From Chlamydomonas sphaeroides (lineage: Eukaryota; Chlorophyta; Chlorophyceae; Chlamydomonadales; Chlamydomonadaceae), in the NCBI GenBank assembly GCA_001662425.1, contig BDDC01000098.1:1-64000 (forward strand): 64,000 bases of DNA, given 5' to 3'. The notes beneath the pieces are model-generated. The model had not been told where the DNA came from. It did not search any database and saw nothing but the letters and a program-made list of their open reading frames with translations. Within the stretch, counting starts at the first letter, position 1; each line of letters opens with the position of its first letter. Both the position numbers and the translations under genes were made by a program. Below, piece by piece: positions 8,969 to 21,710 of the stretch.

Positions 8969-11900
8969 ATGTCGGAGCATCGACGTGGCGTCGTCGCCGA
9001 TGCCTTGGCCGCTGGGGTGCTGTCCTCGAAAAACGATGATGCAGCGACGTCGATTCTCGTGGACCTCTCGCTGTTACACACAACCTTACGGGCGCTGAAG
9101 GCACGCAGCGGGCTAGAATTTGCTCGCAAGTTGAGACGCATGTCGGCGTGCCGAGCCGACAGCCCACCACCGTGCCCCTGATCCGCGCCGCTCCCTCGCC
9201 ACCTGCAGCGAGCGCCCTTCCCCGCCGGCACGCTGCACAGCTTTGCCATCAAGGCCAACCCCACCGGCCGGCTGCTGGAGCTCATGCGCGATGCTGGCAT
9301 GGGCGCTGAGGTGCGGGCGCCCGCCGTGGCTCAGTTCGCCAGGCGCCATCCCTCGCCATCCCACGCCGGGAGCCAGCCGACACGCCTGCCACCCTCGCTT
9401 GCGTTGTGCTTTGTCCATCACGCCCGTCCCCTGCGCTGCAGGTCGCGTCGCTGGGCGAGCTGCGCCAGGCTCTTGCCTCCGGGTTCGCGCCCGACCGCAT
9501 CGTGTTCGACTCGCCCATTAAAACGGTGCAGGAGCTGCGCTTCGCGCTGCAGGCGGGTGAGCCCCTGCGCCCCGCCTACCGTAGCGCGCCAGCCGCACAC
9601 CTCGCAGAGCAGCAGCTGGCTGCATGCCTGGTCGGCCGCCGTGCGGTGCAACCCGAAGAAACGCGTGGCGCGAGGCCTGGGCCTGCAGCTACCCTTGCGG
9701 GCGCTGCCCAGCGAAGCACGCCAAGGCCGGTCCTAGCGCAGCGCTGTGGCGCGTCAGTCGTTGCGCAGGAGGTTGGGGCGCTTGGAGCTGCCCCCGCACA
9801 CACCGCCCCGCGCCTGCCACGCTACAGTCCTGCGCCCACGCCCGCCCGCGCCGGCCCGCCAGGCGTGCGCCTCAACCTGGACAACTTGCAGGTGCGGCTC
9901 TTGCGAGAGGCACCTTGCGGGAGGCGCCTTGCGAGACACACAGAGAGAGTACGACACCATAACCGCGGCTGACAGTGCTGCAGCAGCCACGGCGTGGCCT
10001 GTGACGCCGGCGGCGGCGTCCCGAGCCTTCCTGCCCGCACCTTCCTGCAGCCAGCCCGCAAACTGAGACCGCCGCCCTCTCCCGGGCGCAGGAGGTGGAC
10101 CGCGTGGCGGCACTCGCAGCCGAGCAGCCGCAGCTGCTGGCAGCGGCGCCAGGCGCAAGCGAGCGCCCACGCCTGATCGGCATTCGCATCAACCCGCAGG
10201 CGCGTGCGGGGCCCGGCCGCCCTGCGCCCAGGACCCAAACGGCTTGGCGTCAGCCTGGCAGGCCCCTGAAGGCAAGGGCCTCCCGTGGTGTCACCCGCGC
10301 GGCCGCAGACACCCTTCACCGCCTGCCTCCCATGGCGTTCCCCGCCCACCCGCCCGCCCGCCGCTCCCCTTGACTGCCTGCCGCAGGTGGGCGAGGGCTC
10401 CATTGCGGCGCTGTCCACGGCCGGCCGGGTGTCCAAGTTCGGCGTGCCGCTGCTGGAGGCGCGAGAGCAGGCGAGGCGGTGGGGCAGCGGGGGCGCCGGG
10501 GGCGCCGGGGTCGCACCAGGCGATGCAGCGGGGCTGCAGCGGCAGGCAGTCACAAACGCGGCCGGGAAAGAAGGGCCGGGGCGCTACGGACTGGTCCCCA
10601 GGTGGCTGCCGCGCCAACGGCCATTTGTGGCCGGCGGCGGTCCGTCCGCGTCGCCAAGCTGCCGCCTAAGTCGGGAGGCGTGGTCGGGCCCCGAGCACCC
10701 TTCAACCCAGCGGCCCGACCCTGCCGTACCCTCGGCAGCTCGGGCCCCGTCCCCCGGGGGGCTGCAGCAGAGCCCCCGCCGCCCCGGCCCCGTTGCCCGC
10801 ACGCAGGTCCTGGCGGCGTTCCGGCGGCACCCCTGGCTCAACGCGCTGCACCTGCATGTGGGCTCGCAGGTGGGGCGGGGCCGCCGGCGCTGACACAGCC
10901 TGAACCAGGCATGGCGGCCGTGCAGCGTCCGTAGTGCCGCGGGCGCCAGGGCCACAGGACGTGTGCTCAAGTGTCAAGTAGAACAGATCCCCCACACGCG
11001 GCACAGCACGCCCCGGGTAGAGTGGCGCGTCGGCCGTGCGCAGGTGGAATGCGTTGAGGTCGGACGTGTGCGTGGGTCCGCAGGCCAGGGCGGCTGCAGC
11101 TCAGCGCAATGGTCTAGTCTTGGGGGCCCGTGACGAGATGGTCAGCACGCGCCGCGCCGTGCCCGGAGGGGCGCTGCGCCGGCCCAGGAGGCAGCGCCGC
11201 GGGGTCTGCCCATATCAACCGTTTCTCGCTCTTTGTTTGGGCCCCCGGTGTCGTGCGGCCAGGGCGTGCCGCTGGAGCTGACGGTGGAGGGCGTGGCGCA
11301 GGTGGCGGAGCTCGCGGAGCAGATAGAGGCCCAGGACGCCGGGGCTTCCCAGGAGCCGGGTGCCCCCCAGGAGGCCGAGGCTGCAGCGGAGCGCGAACCG
11401 GCGCAGCAGCAGCAGCGGGCAGCAGCAGCAGCCGACGGCAGCGGGCCGGGCGCTGCGGCGGCCGCTGGCGTCACCGCGCCGCGGCGGCGGCGGCGCGTGC
11501 TGGCGCTGGACATTGGCGGCGGCCTGCCCGTACAGTACGATGGCGATGACGTGACCTGGCTGCTGGGCACGGACGGGGCGGCGCCGTACGCCGAGCGCGG
11601 CGGAGCGGCGCCGCAGCTGCCGCGCGAGGAAGCGACCGGACCCGCGCCTGGGGCGGCGGGCGGCGGGGACCAGCCGCCGCCGCCGCCGCCGCCGCAGCCC
11701 AGCATCTTCCAGCGATACGCCTGCCTGCTGGCGGCGCGGCTGCCGGAGCTGTTCGCCGCGCCAGACTGTGGCGGCGGCGGCGATGATGGCGGCGGCGGCG
11801 GCAGCGGCGCGCCGCCGCTGCAGCTGGTCACTGAGTTTGGCCGCTGCCTGGTGGCCAAGGCGGCGTTCGCGGCGGGGCGCGTCGAGTACACCAAGGCAGG

Positions 11901-12908
11901 TTGGGGCTCGGGGAGGGGCGGGCAGGCGTGGCGTGGCGGGTCCGCTGCACGGCGGGACGCGCGCAGCACCGTGAACCGCCCCACCCCTAAGGGGCGCTGC
12001 CTGCGCCGTACGTTGCCTTGGTGCGCAGTGCCTTGGTCCTGCGCCGCCATTCACCGGTGCAGAACCCGCCCCACCCCGCTGCCCCTTGCTCCACCCTTCC
12101 GCATGGGCCTCCCCTCCCTCCCCCTCTCCAACCGCCCCAGACCTGCGGCGGCCGGCGCGTGGTGGTCAGCGCCCTGGGCGGCGACCTGCTGCTGCGCGCC
12201 GTGTACCTGCCCGCCATTTGGCCCGTGCGTGTGGAGCTGTGTGGCCCGGGCGGCGAGGACCGGGGCGCGCACGCAGAGGCCGGGGCCGGTGGCGGCGGCG
12301 GCGGAGGAGGAGCAGGCTGCGCGGCCACGGACGTCGTGGGGCCGCTGTGCTTCCAGGTGGGGTGCACCGTGGGGCGTACGAGCGCGTTGTGCGTGTTGCG
12401 GGTAGGGCGAGGCAGGCGAGGCTTGGAGCAGAGAGGGCGGGGTGAGCGGGGCCCCGAGTGGGATGGGGTGGGGCAAGCTGTGCCTTGCGACGGCGGCTCG
12501 CGAGGCAGCAGAGGAGTTCATGCCAAACGGCCCGTGCCCCGCTGCTCGCTCGTGCTACCTTGAAATTCGTCTGTGTGCTCGCGCCGGCAGGGCGACAAGC
12601 TGGCCGAGGCGGCGCATCTGCCGCAGGCCCTGCCGGGCGACTTTGTGGTGGTGCCTGACACCGGCGCCTACACGCTGTCCATGTACAGCCGCTATAACAG
12701 CCGGTGCTCGCCCGCGGTCTGGGGCTTCCGGCGCGGCGCGGTGGAGGGCGTGGGTGCGGGTGGCGAGGACGGGACGGATGAGGGCGGCGGCGGCGAGCTG
12801 CGTGTGCCCGAGGCCTGGGCGCGGCGGCGAGGAGGGGCGACTGAGTTCGTGCTGTTGCGGCGGGGCGAGACGGTGGATGAGGTGGTTGATTTCTGGAACA
12901 GGGTATGA
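8969..12908 (+). CDS. PLP-dependent group IV decarboxylase (Orn/DAP/Arg family)
   Basis: Roughly ten exons encode an alanine-racemase-fold PLP enzyme of the ornithine/diaminopimelate decarboxylase family. Recognisable parts in order: SFAIKANPTGRLLELM with the PLP lysine (9240-9290), VASLGELRQAL (9442), FDSPIKT (9507), RLIGIRINPQ (10170), GRVSKFGVPLLEA (10425), LHLHVGSQ (10850), LDIGGGLPV (11505), TEFGRCLVAKA (11830), GPLCFQGDKL with the active-site Cys (12340-12600) and GAYTLSMYSRYNSR (12665). YNSR is typical of diaminopimelate rather than ornithine decarboxylases, so lysine biosynthesis or a related carboxy-lyase role is inferred, not proven. A low-complexity Ala/Gln stretch (about 11330-11490) precedes the Gly loop. 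The first junction is unresolved: an in-frame join of exon 1 (from 8969) to 9209 would need a GC donor after 9100. The stop is at 12906-12908. Confidence 0.85.
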
Positions 12909-13334
12909 TGCGTGCGAGCAGCAGGGAGGGTGTGTGTGCTGCGCTCCTCAGGCCGGCAGGGAGGCAAGTGGGAGGCGGAGGATGGGTTCGGGTGTTGCAG
13001 GCGAGGCGGATGCGGGAGCCGGAGTGGGGGCCAGCGTAGGGGGGCGTGGGCAGGTGGGCCGGGGCACGAGCGAAGTGCAGTGTTTCTGCGGGACTTGACC
13101 CGTGGGGCGCGTGGTGTGCATCGATGCCGATGGTGGCTGCTAAAGCAGAGGAAGAGAGAGAGCCAGCTATTGCACTATGTCGCCATGCTCGTTGGCGAGA
13201 AGCACAGTCTGGCAAATTGAAGTGCTTTGCGGCAGGCCAGTCAGGGAGTCTAGCAGCGCGACGCAGTCTTGGATGCTACCGCACAGTGATATTTACGTAG
13301 ACATAGCACGGCCGCTGCCAGTTGAGCACTCAGC
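12909..13334. other. Intergenic region
   Basis: About 430 bp between two plus-strand genes, expected to hold the 3' UTR of the decarboxylase and the promoter of the cytochrome b561 gene. Nothing else recognised. Confidence 0.5.
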
Positions 13335-16300
13335 ATGGCGCGTGCGGCTTGCTCGGCGCTTTCACTGGCGCTGTGCGCCCAGCTGCTCGTCCTGCTGACG
13401 CCTACTGGAGTGGCAGCTTGTGGGTTTGCCAGGTGCGAGCGCGACATTCCGCGACTGTCGATTCGCAGTTCGATGCGTGGGCGCTCCCAGTGCCCACAGT
13501 GGCCCCCGAAGCAACGTGCGTGGGTAAATTAGGCGCTCGACCGAGTAGGCGCTGTTTCCAGCTGCTCAAGTTCCACCTTTCGTGATGGCGCCGACCGCAG
13601 GCGGGGTGGCCGCGGAGAACACAAGCTCGGCCTCTCCTCGCGTCACCTGCTGGCGACAGAAGAGGCGGGCTCCTCGTGCGCGCGATCAAAGCTAGGCTAC
13701 CAGTGCACGCAGCTGGTACGGGGGAGGCGGGGCCGCTAGGGACTGTCACCTTCTCCCGCCTTCCGCCCCCACGCTCTCCGTATAGCGCCAGGCTGCAGCA
13801 GCACAGGTGTACCAGGTACGCATCTAAGCCGCCCCGTGCCGCCGGCTGCCACTGCGCGATGCGCAGGTGTGCGGCCGCATCCGGCTGCACTGGAGCCTGG
13901 GTGGACCGCCGCCCTCGGGCCCTGGCTGCTCCTACCTCCAAACCGCCAACACCACACAGGTACACAAGCTGCCGCTGCGGCCCACCGTCACCGACTGGGG
14001 GTTGACTCAACACTCATCTCCACGAAACCACAGCACCCCTCACACACCAGCCACAAGCCGAACCCCGTCCCTCCCGCCTCCGCCCAGGCGGCCGCGCCCG
14101 ACGCATCCTCTCAGGTGCTGCATATGGCGCTGCAGACGGATGTGTCGGGGTACGTGGCGCTCGCCTGGACGGGCCACCAGGGCTGGATGTCGCCCGCGGA
14201 CGCCGTCATCGGCTACCTAGGCCAGGAGGGCCAGGCGGGCGGCAGCGTGGGCGCGTACGCCATCTCGGTGAGCAGAGCAGGACTTGAGAGGGGGCATGAA
14301 ACAACTGACGAAGACAAGAGCCTGTATCTGCAATCCTGCATGGTCGGTGTGGGCGCGTACGCTGCCGCGATGGGGTCCGGAGCGAGCTGCAGGGAGGGCG
14401 GCGGTGGGGTCTGCAGCGGACTGCAGTGAGGGTGGCGGTTGGGTCTGCAGGGACGGGTGTCGGGGTGGTGTGAGCACCGGTATGGCGCATCAAGGCGTGC
14501 GGCGGGCCGCCAGCCGGGGCAGAGCGGGCGCTGGGAGCAGGGCGGCAGGGGCAGCAGGTCAGAGTGCTAAGTTGCACCGGTATGCAGTAAGAAGAGGGCG
14601 CGACCGAAGGCCCGACGTGGGCGGCGTGGGCGAGTACGCCACCGCGGCTGGGCCGGCAAGGCCAGCAGGGCCGGGCTGGCGGTCCCGACTGTCGGGGGTG
14701 CACTGACGGAGCCACAGACGCGGATCAGGGCTGGGCCCCGCGCGCGGGATCCGTTGGCTTACAGCCGGCTGCGTACGCGGGACCTGGTTGACTTGCATAA
14801 GGGCAGAGCTACCGGAATGAAGGCAGAGTCGTACATGGAACAATCCTTAAACCAGACCAGCGGCCCCCCCCCAAACCTCATGCAGGGCATGTCGGCGGAG
14901 AAGGTGCAGCCGGACACCAGCGTGGAGCTGGCCAACGCGGGCGTGGAGCGGATAGGCGGCGGCCTCACCATCTGCTTCACGAGGAACATGTCGCAGGTGG
15001 GGCGGGCCAGCTGGCCATGTCGGCCGTGCCATGCGCCAGCGACAGGCACTGCCACGCGGGCAGGAGGCCGGCGCAGCGGCCGTAGGCCCGAGCGTGCGTG
15101 CGGCTCTGCGGGGCCCCGCAGGGTCTGCGGCAGCTGCGGCACCAGGCCGGGCGCTGGCAGCCGGCGCCAGCCGCGGGCAGAGCCGCGGGCAGGGGCCCAA
15201 GAGCTAGCCGCGTGGTGGCACGGTCGCGCCGCCGCAGGGCGACGCCGTGGAGCGAGGCGGGGGCGGGCAGGGGGCGCTGCTCCAGCCGCGGCTTCTCTGC
15301 TGCCGCTGGTGATGGTGATGCGTCCCTGCGCGGCACCGGGCGCACTCTGCAGCCCCGCGGCCCCTGGCGCCCAACACGTCGCACCCTGTCTGTCTGCCTC
15401 TCCTCCTGGGCTCCGGGCTGCAGGCGGGCAAGCAGACGGGCCTGGCGATCGACGCTGCCAAGGCCATGGCCATGAACTTTGTAGGTGAGACAACATTTAA
15501 ACACCACTTAGCTGCGTTGTGTCTGGGCAGTGCCTTCACACGCGACATCATGTCCGGACTCCCGCTCGGCACGCCACGTACCCGCCAGCGCGCATCCATC
15601 CTGCGGAACCGGGCCCGCCCTACTGCGGTGCCCGCCAGCAGCTCCCACCCACACCCGTGCTCGCTCCTCCCCGCGCCCCTCAACCGCCCGCCCGCCCCTA
15701 CTCCCCGCCCCGCCAACCCGCCGCACCCTGGCCCGCAGCCGCCGCCACACCCTTCAAGAGCCTACACCTGCTCACGCGCGACTACAAGTGCTCCCCCAGC
15801 CTGGCGCTGCTCCGCACGCCCAGCGCCGCCGACGACGGCGGCTGGGACCCCGCCTCGCCCTCCTCGGGCGGCGCCTCGGGCGAGGCCATTGTGGCCGAGG
15901 CGCTGGGCTACATGCGGGCGCATGGAGCGCTGCAGCTGGTCGGCTGGCTGGTGCTGGTGCCGGGCGGCGTGCTGGCGGCGCGGCACCGCTGGGTGTTTGC
16001 GCGCTTTGGCGCGGTGGGCATGTGGTTCCACGTGCACCGCGGTGTGCAGGTGCGGGCAGTGCGGTGTGCGGTGTGCGGGGTGGTGTGGGCCCCCCAGTGA
16101 TGGACTCAATAGTGAAACCTTGTGCTTCGCTGCTGCCGGTAGGAAGGTAGGTAGGTAGGTCGTGGTCAAGTTGGGGACTCGGCGCGCACCGCATCATGCC
16201 GGCATGTGGGCAGGGTGGTGCGGGCATGTGGCTGGCAGCAGTGCAGAGCGGCATGGCAGTCACACATCCCCTACTGGCCACCTCATGTCCACCCTGTCAT

Positions 16301-17462
16301 GGCCCAAGGGGCGGGTGACCCTCAGCACGCTATGCTTACCCTTGCGCCTTGCCGCCCGGCTCCCGCACGCCTCTTACCAACCCCGCCCAGATGCTGGCCA
16401 CGGTGCTGGTGGTCACGGGCTTCATCCTGCCGTGGACCACTTTCGACAGCCAGGACACGCGCGAGGCGCAGGGCGGCGAGGCGCCGCACGAGGTACGGAC
16501 GTGGGTTCGGACATGGGTACGGACATGGTTACGGACACATGGGTACGGACATGCGCCCGCCACATGCACATGCACATACAGCGCCGCTCGGCCCCCGCGG
16601 CGTGTGGAGCCTGCTCACTGGACTGCCAGCCGCTCGCAGTGCTTGCCGTCCGCACGCCGACAACATACCCTCCTGCCAACAACTCCCACCCCGCCAGGCG
16701 GAGATGGAGGAGGACCCCCTGCTCGAGACGCACGAGCGGCTAGCCATCGCGCTCATGGCGGTGCTCAGCCTGCACATCGTGCTGGCCGTGCTGCGGCCCA
16801 AGCCCGACGCGCCGCGGCGCTGGCTGTGGAACCTGGCGCACTGGTGGGCGGGCCGCGGCCTGGCGCTGCTCGCGGCGATCAACGTGAGTGCGATGCTGCG
16901 GGCGCAGGCAGGGCTTGGACGGGTATCTGTCTGCGGGCAGGCGGACGGCGGAGTGGGTGTGTGGCCCCTGCGTAGTGTGGTGGTGTGGGACGCAGCCCGC
17001 GCAGGGCCTCGGGCTCCCTGCCGGCTGGAACCAACGTATCGCATGAGCGTCAGCGGCTCAAGGAATGCACTGTCCCACCCCGCGCAGATCTGCCTAGGCG
17101 TTGCGCTCTGGCGCCGCGTCAGCGGCGGCAGCGGAACCGAGTGGATCGTCACCATCGCGCTCTTCGGTGTGGGCTGGGCGGGCGTGGCGTTTTGGCTGGA
17201 GCGCGCGGCGCCCGAGGGCCGCGGGCGGGAGGGCCATGTGCCGGCGCCCTCGGGCTACGGGCCCGGCGCCTCGCTGACGGCGGGCTACCATAGCAGCACC
17301 AACTCGAGCGGCACGGGTTCGCTGAGCGAGGTGCCGCTGTCGTCGCGGCTGGGCAACAACGTGTTTACAATTGGCGAGTCGCACTCGTACAACAAGCTCC
17401 GTAGCGAGGTGGACGGCGCCATGGGCGAGCTGCACGACCGAAGGCCGCAATCGCACTCGTAA
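13335..17462 (+). CDS. DOMON domain-cytochrome b561 membrane protein
   Basis: The first exon encodes a signal peptide (MARAACSALSLALCAQLLVL...). It is followed by a DOMON-like beta-sandwich region: RIRLHWSL (13880), QTDVSGYVALAWTGHQGWM (14130) and NAGVERIGGGLTICF (14935). The C-terminal half is a cytochrome b561 core with histidines in HGALQLVGWLVLVPGG (15930), WFHVHRGVQ (16024), ETHERLAIAL with LHIVLAVLRP (16728-16800) and NLAHWWAGRG (16830). A last helix spans WIVTIALFGVGWAGVAFWL (17145). In known family members the DOMON domain binds haem or sugar and the b561 core moves electrons across a membrane, often reducing ferric iron or using ascorbate. A Ser/Gly-rich cytosolic tail ends at 17462. 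Several middle exon borders (14270-15740) are not fixed, and an exon around 15420-15485 is likely. Confidence 0.85.
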
Positions 17463-18048
17463 CGGGATGCTGGGTCGGGGGTGGGAGTGAAATGCAGTGT
17501 GCAAGCATCGGGGGGTGGATGATGATAGGGTTAGGCGGGATGTGAGCGCTGAGGCGGCAAAGGGGGGGGCGGTGCTTTGTCGGCATGCGTGGGTGCTGGC
17601 GGTGCACAATTTGTATGCGCATAATCGTGGACGTTGAGAACTTGACCCGGGGGTCGGCCTCGCGCGCAAGGCTGCCTCGGCCGCTCGAATGATGCTTAAG
17701 CAGCATATGCAAAGGTCAAGGGCTTGTTGCAGTGGTGCTCTCAGCCAACCGATCGCTTTGGACTCGCACGATGCTGTCTGTCAAAGCGGCGTAGCGGCGT
17801 TTGACGGGCTTTCAACAATAATTAGGTATCCAGAGCTTGACCATATAACTACCTGTCTCTTCTGCAACGAGACCGCGACCGACACGCAACCCCCGATACT
17901 CTTTGCAAGAAGCATTTGCAGCCAACGTCCGCTGGCCCCCGACTTGCTGTATCTTAATTACCGCATTGTCAGTCGTGCTCTAGGTTCGGGACTCGCGTCG
18001 CTATACAAAGGGTGTAGCTAGCAGATCAGGAGTCGCCCCCCAGCAAAT
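17463..18048. other. Intergenic region
   Basis: About 590 bp between the b561 and GDP-mannose pyrophosphorylase genes, both on plus. The second half is less GC-rich and probably contains the downstream promoter. No gene or repeat recognised. Confidence 0.5.
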
Positions 18049-21000
18049 ATGCGTGCCCTCATTCTCGTCGGCGGCTATGGCACGCGCCTGCGCCCGCTCA
18101 CGCTCAGCTGCCCGAAGCCGCTCGTGGAGTTTGCCAACAAGCCCATGATCATCCACCAAATCGAGGTGCAGCAGGCAGCGGGGGCCGACGAGGCTTGGGG
18201 TTCGGGCCCAACGCCACCGGTCCAGAGGGCAGCGGGGACTCACCGTGGAGAGCGCTTGATACGATGGCGCAGGAAACGCAAGGGGGGGGGTACAAGGCGG
18301 CAACAGCCCGGGTTCCCCATAGTGCGCGGGGGGCGTGACCGCGCCACCGCTGCCGCCGGCCTGCACGCAGGCGTTGAAGTTCGCGGGCTGCACGGAGGTC
18401 GTCCTCGCCATTAACTACCAGCCCGAGGTACGTGTTGCAGCATCAGGTCCCGGTAAAACCTCAGGGCAAATCTTCCGTTGTCGCCCATGCGGGCGGGGGG
18501 GGTCAGCCTGCAGGCGGCGGCATCTCGGCGCCAGCAGCGCACCCAGTTGCGCCGCTGTGACCCTGCAGGTCATGATGGGCTTCATTGAGGAGTGGCAGGA
18601 GAAGCTGGGTGTCAAGATTGTCTGCTCCCAGGTGCGCCGGGGACTCCCTCCCCAGCCTGACGAGAACCGGCTCATGCCCGCAGCCAGCTGCTCCCGGCGG
18701 AAGCCACTGCTCACATGTGCACGCTGTCGTGATGTTATGGCGCAGGAGAAGGAGCCCATGGGCACGGCGGGCCCTCTGGCGCTCGCGCGCGACACCCTTG
18801 ATGACGGCAAGGGCACGCCCTTCTTCGTCCTCAACAGGTGCGCCCGGACCCCGGCATGGCGCGCCACTGCGCTCCTGTGCACCCCTGCAACTGCCTTGCC
18901 GGGGGCGCCCAACGCAGAACGCAGCCCGCGCGCCGCCCCGCCGACCCACACAGCCGACCCACATGCCCGACTCACATGCCCAGCGGCCCCGCCCACCTCA
19001 CCGCGCTCTAAGGAGGCACTTGAGGGGCCCAGCAGCCAGCGCCCCTGCCTGCCACAGCCCTGCTGCCCTTCTCGCCCAACTCCAGCTTCGCGCTACCCCC
19101 CCTCGGCTCCGCAGCGACGTCATCTGCGACTACCCGCTGAAGGACATGCTGGACTTCCACAAGGCCCGCGGCGCCGAGGCCACCATCCTGGTCACCAAGG
19201 TGCGCAGCTGCCGGGCTTTGCCCGCCAATGGCAGGGACCGGGATGCGCTCGCCGAGGCGCCAGTGCTAGGCGACATGAAGCCGCCGAGCAGCACCAGGCA
19301 ATGGCGGGCCTCGTGTGCTGCCCTGGCGTGCCCGGCCCGCAGTAAAACGGAAATGAAACGGGCGTGTTTGCTCTCCGTCGCATCGGCTTTGTTCTGACGC
19401 CCTGCCCGTTGCACGTGGTCATGGATTTCACAGGTGGAGGACCCCACCAAGTACGGTGTGGTGGTGATGGACGAGTACGGCCAGGTGCAGCGCTTCGTGG
19501 AGAAGCCCAAGGTGCGGCCGAGCTGCGGTGGCTGTGGCGGCGTTAGGTCGGCTTTGTGCACGCATCCAGAACGTGGTTTTGGAACCCGGGGCGTGGTCTG
19601 GCGGGCCGCCTGCGCGATGCCCACCGGCCTTTACTCACCTACCCCGCCCACACCCGTCGTTTTCCCTCGACGCACACGCACTCCGCATCATCCCCGGCCT
19701 CGTCACACGCACCGCCATGCGCTGGGCTCGTGCTACCATAAACCCACCACCGCCCCACGCATTCGCCTCACATCGCCATCACCGTCACCCTCTCGCCGCT
19801 GCCACCACCCAAACCCTCGCCAACACCTCACCATTACTACACCCGCCGGTCGTCCTTCCACTGCGCTGAGCGACATCACCCTCCTCCGCTGCTCTCCTCG
19901 CTTGGCCTCACCTCCTCGGTGCATCAACACACCACCACGCAATCACCATTCTCCCTGGCTTCTCCTTACACGCCACCCTTCGCCGCCGACCTCCCTATTT
20001 CACAATCGCCTCTGCTACCACCACGCCGGCTCGCCATCCGCCATCGCCCCACTTGATCATGGCCGCCGCCCGGGCCTTCGCCTTCTTTCGCCACTTCCAA
20101 CGCAAATTCCCCACTTGCACACCATCCGCTCCACCCTCCACGACACGGCGCCCCACCAACAGCCTGACGTACGTCCTCAATCTGCTTGCCTTCCTTTGCA
20201 CACCTCTGCGTAATCAGCCCGCCGGCCGAGCGCGGCTGCTTTGCCACCCCTCACGCCCCTTGCCCCGCGCCCCTTGGGCTCCATGCGCACCCCTTCCTCC
20301 TTCCTCGTCTCCCTTCCCCGTACAGGAGTTCGTGGGCGACAAGATCAATGCCGGCATCTACGTGTGCAGCCCCTCCATCCTCAAGCGCATTGAGCTGCGG
20401 CCCACCTCCATCGAGCGCGAGGTGTTCCCCCACGTGGCCGCCGACAACCGGCTGTACGCCTACACGCTCAACGGCTACTGGATGGACGTGGGCCAGCCCA
20501 AGGACTACCTCAAGGGTGAGCGAGCCAGGCGGCTGCCTGCTTGGTGGCGGAGGGGCGCGCGCTGGGATTGGGCGTGTGCCTGGGCCAGGCAGGCCCAAGG
20601 CCGTTGAGTTGCTTGTGCGTGTTGGCGCTAGCGTGAAGGCCCCCGCATAATCGCCCCACACCGCAACTTTTCTGATACCGGCAGTGTCGTGCAGCGGAGC
20701 CTGCCAGACCTTCGCAGCCATAGGGCTTCCCTCACACCACGGCTGACCGCTTCCTGCCCTGCGGCGCCCTCCCTTTACGTCAGGCCTGCACCTGTACCTG
20801 GACTCGCTGTCTATCCGCCAATCGCCGGTGCTGGCCAAGGGGCCAGGCATCTCCGGCAACGTGCTTGTCGACCCCTCCGCCAAGATCGGCGAGGGCTGCC
20901 TCATCGGGTGCGCACAGAACACAGGCGGCTGCCAGCAGCCTTCTGGCGTGGCGAACGCTTTCCGCGTCAACCTTTGCCGAGCATCTGCCCCTCACGGTCG

Positions 21001-21710
21001 TGCTTACCATGCCCGCCTTGCTGGAATGCCTTCGCACCCACCAGGCCCGACGTGTCCATCAGCTCCGGCTGCGTCATCGGCAACGGCGTGCGTCTGAGCC
21101 ACTGCGTGGTCATGCGCGGGGTGCACATCAAGGACCACACCAAGGTGCGGCGCCGGTCCCGGCCCAATGCCCCGCACCTGGCCTGCACTGCTGCTCACCT
21201 TCCCGAGCGGCCTGCTCCAGCCACCGCTGCGTACGCCACATATCAGGGGCTCTCCTCTGACAGGGCCCCTTGCTGCGGGGTATTCGCCGGTGGCCCGCAG
21301 GTGGACCTGTGCATCGTTGGCTGGGACAGCCGCGTGGGCGCCTGGAGCCGGCTGGAGAACCACTGCGTGCTGGGCGAGGATGTGCAGTGCAGGGTAAGCG
21401 GGGTGGCGCCGCTGGGATGTGCGGTGGAAAACTGGCGCTTGGAGGGAACCGGGTGTGGTTGGCAGTGCTGGGCCGTCAGGGTTGCTCGCGAGCGCTTGCG
21501 AGCGCGATGCAGCGTCCCTGCTCAACGGCTTTGGCCCCTGCGTTGGGTGAGGTTCGGAACGTTACATCATGTGCGCGCGGTGAGGTTGCCTGACTTGTGT
21601 GCCCGGTCTGGTCGTGTTCTTCGCAGGACGAGCTCTACCTCAACGGCGCGATTGTGCTGCCGCACAAGGAGATCAAGGAGTCCGTGCCGTCGCCGGCCAT
21701 CATCCTCTAA
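18049..21710 (+). CDS. GMP1: Mannose-1-phosphate guanylyltransferase (GDP-mannose pyrophosphorylase)
   Basis: Eleven exons encode the enzyme that makes GDP-mannose from mannose-1-phosphate and GTP, feeding glycoprotein, cell-wall and ascorbate synthesis in the cytosol. The N-terminus MRALILVGGYGTRLRPLTLS contains the nucleotidyltransferase signature GGYGTRLRPLT, followed by CPKPLVEF. Later parts are CTEVVLAINYQPE (18390), EWQEKLGVKIVCSQ (18590), EKEPMGTAGPLALA (18745), SDVICDYPLKDML (19115), DPTKYGVVVMDE (19441), KINAGIYVCSP (20342) and WMDVGQPKDYL (20480). The C-terminal left-handed beta-helix is visible as hexapeptide-like repeats (VSISSGCVIGNGVRLSHCV near 21050) and SRLENHCVLGEDVQC (21349). 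It ends in VPSPAIIL with the stop at 21708. The spliced product matches the usual family length of about 360 residues. Three exons start exactly after CAG acceptors, supporting the model. Confidence 0.95.

Noticed and set aside
11330..11490. Possible separate gene in the Ala/Gln-rich stretch
   Set aside because: It is in frame with decarboxylase motifs on both sides and reads as a low-complexity insert.
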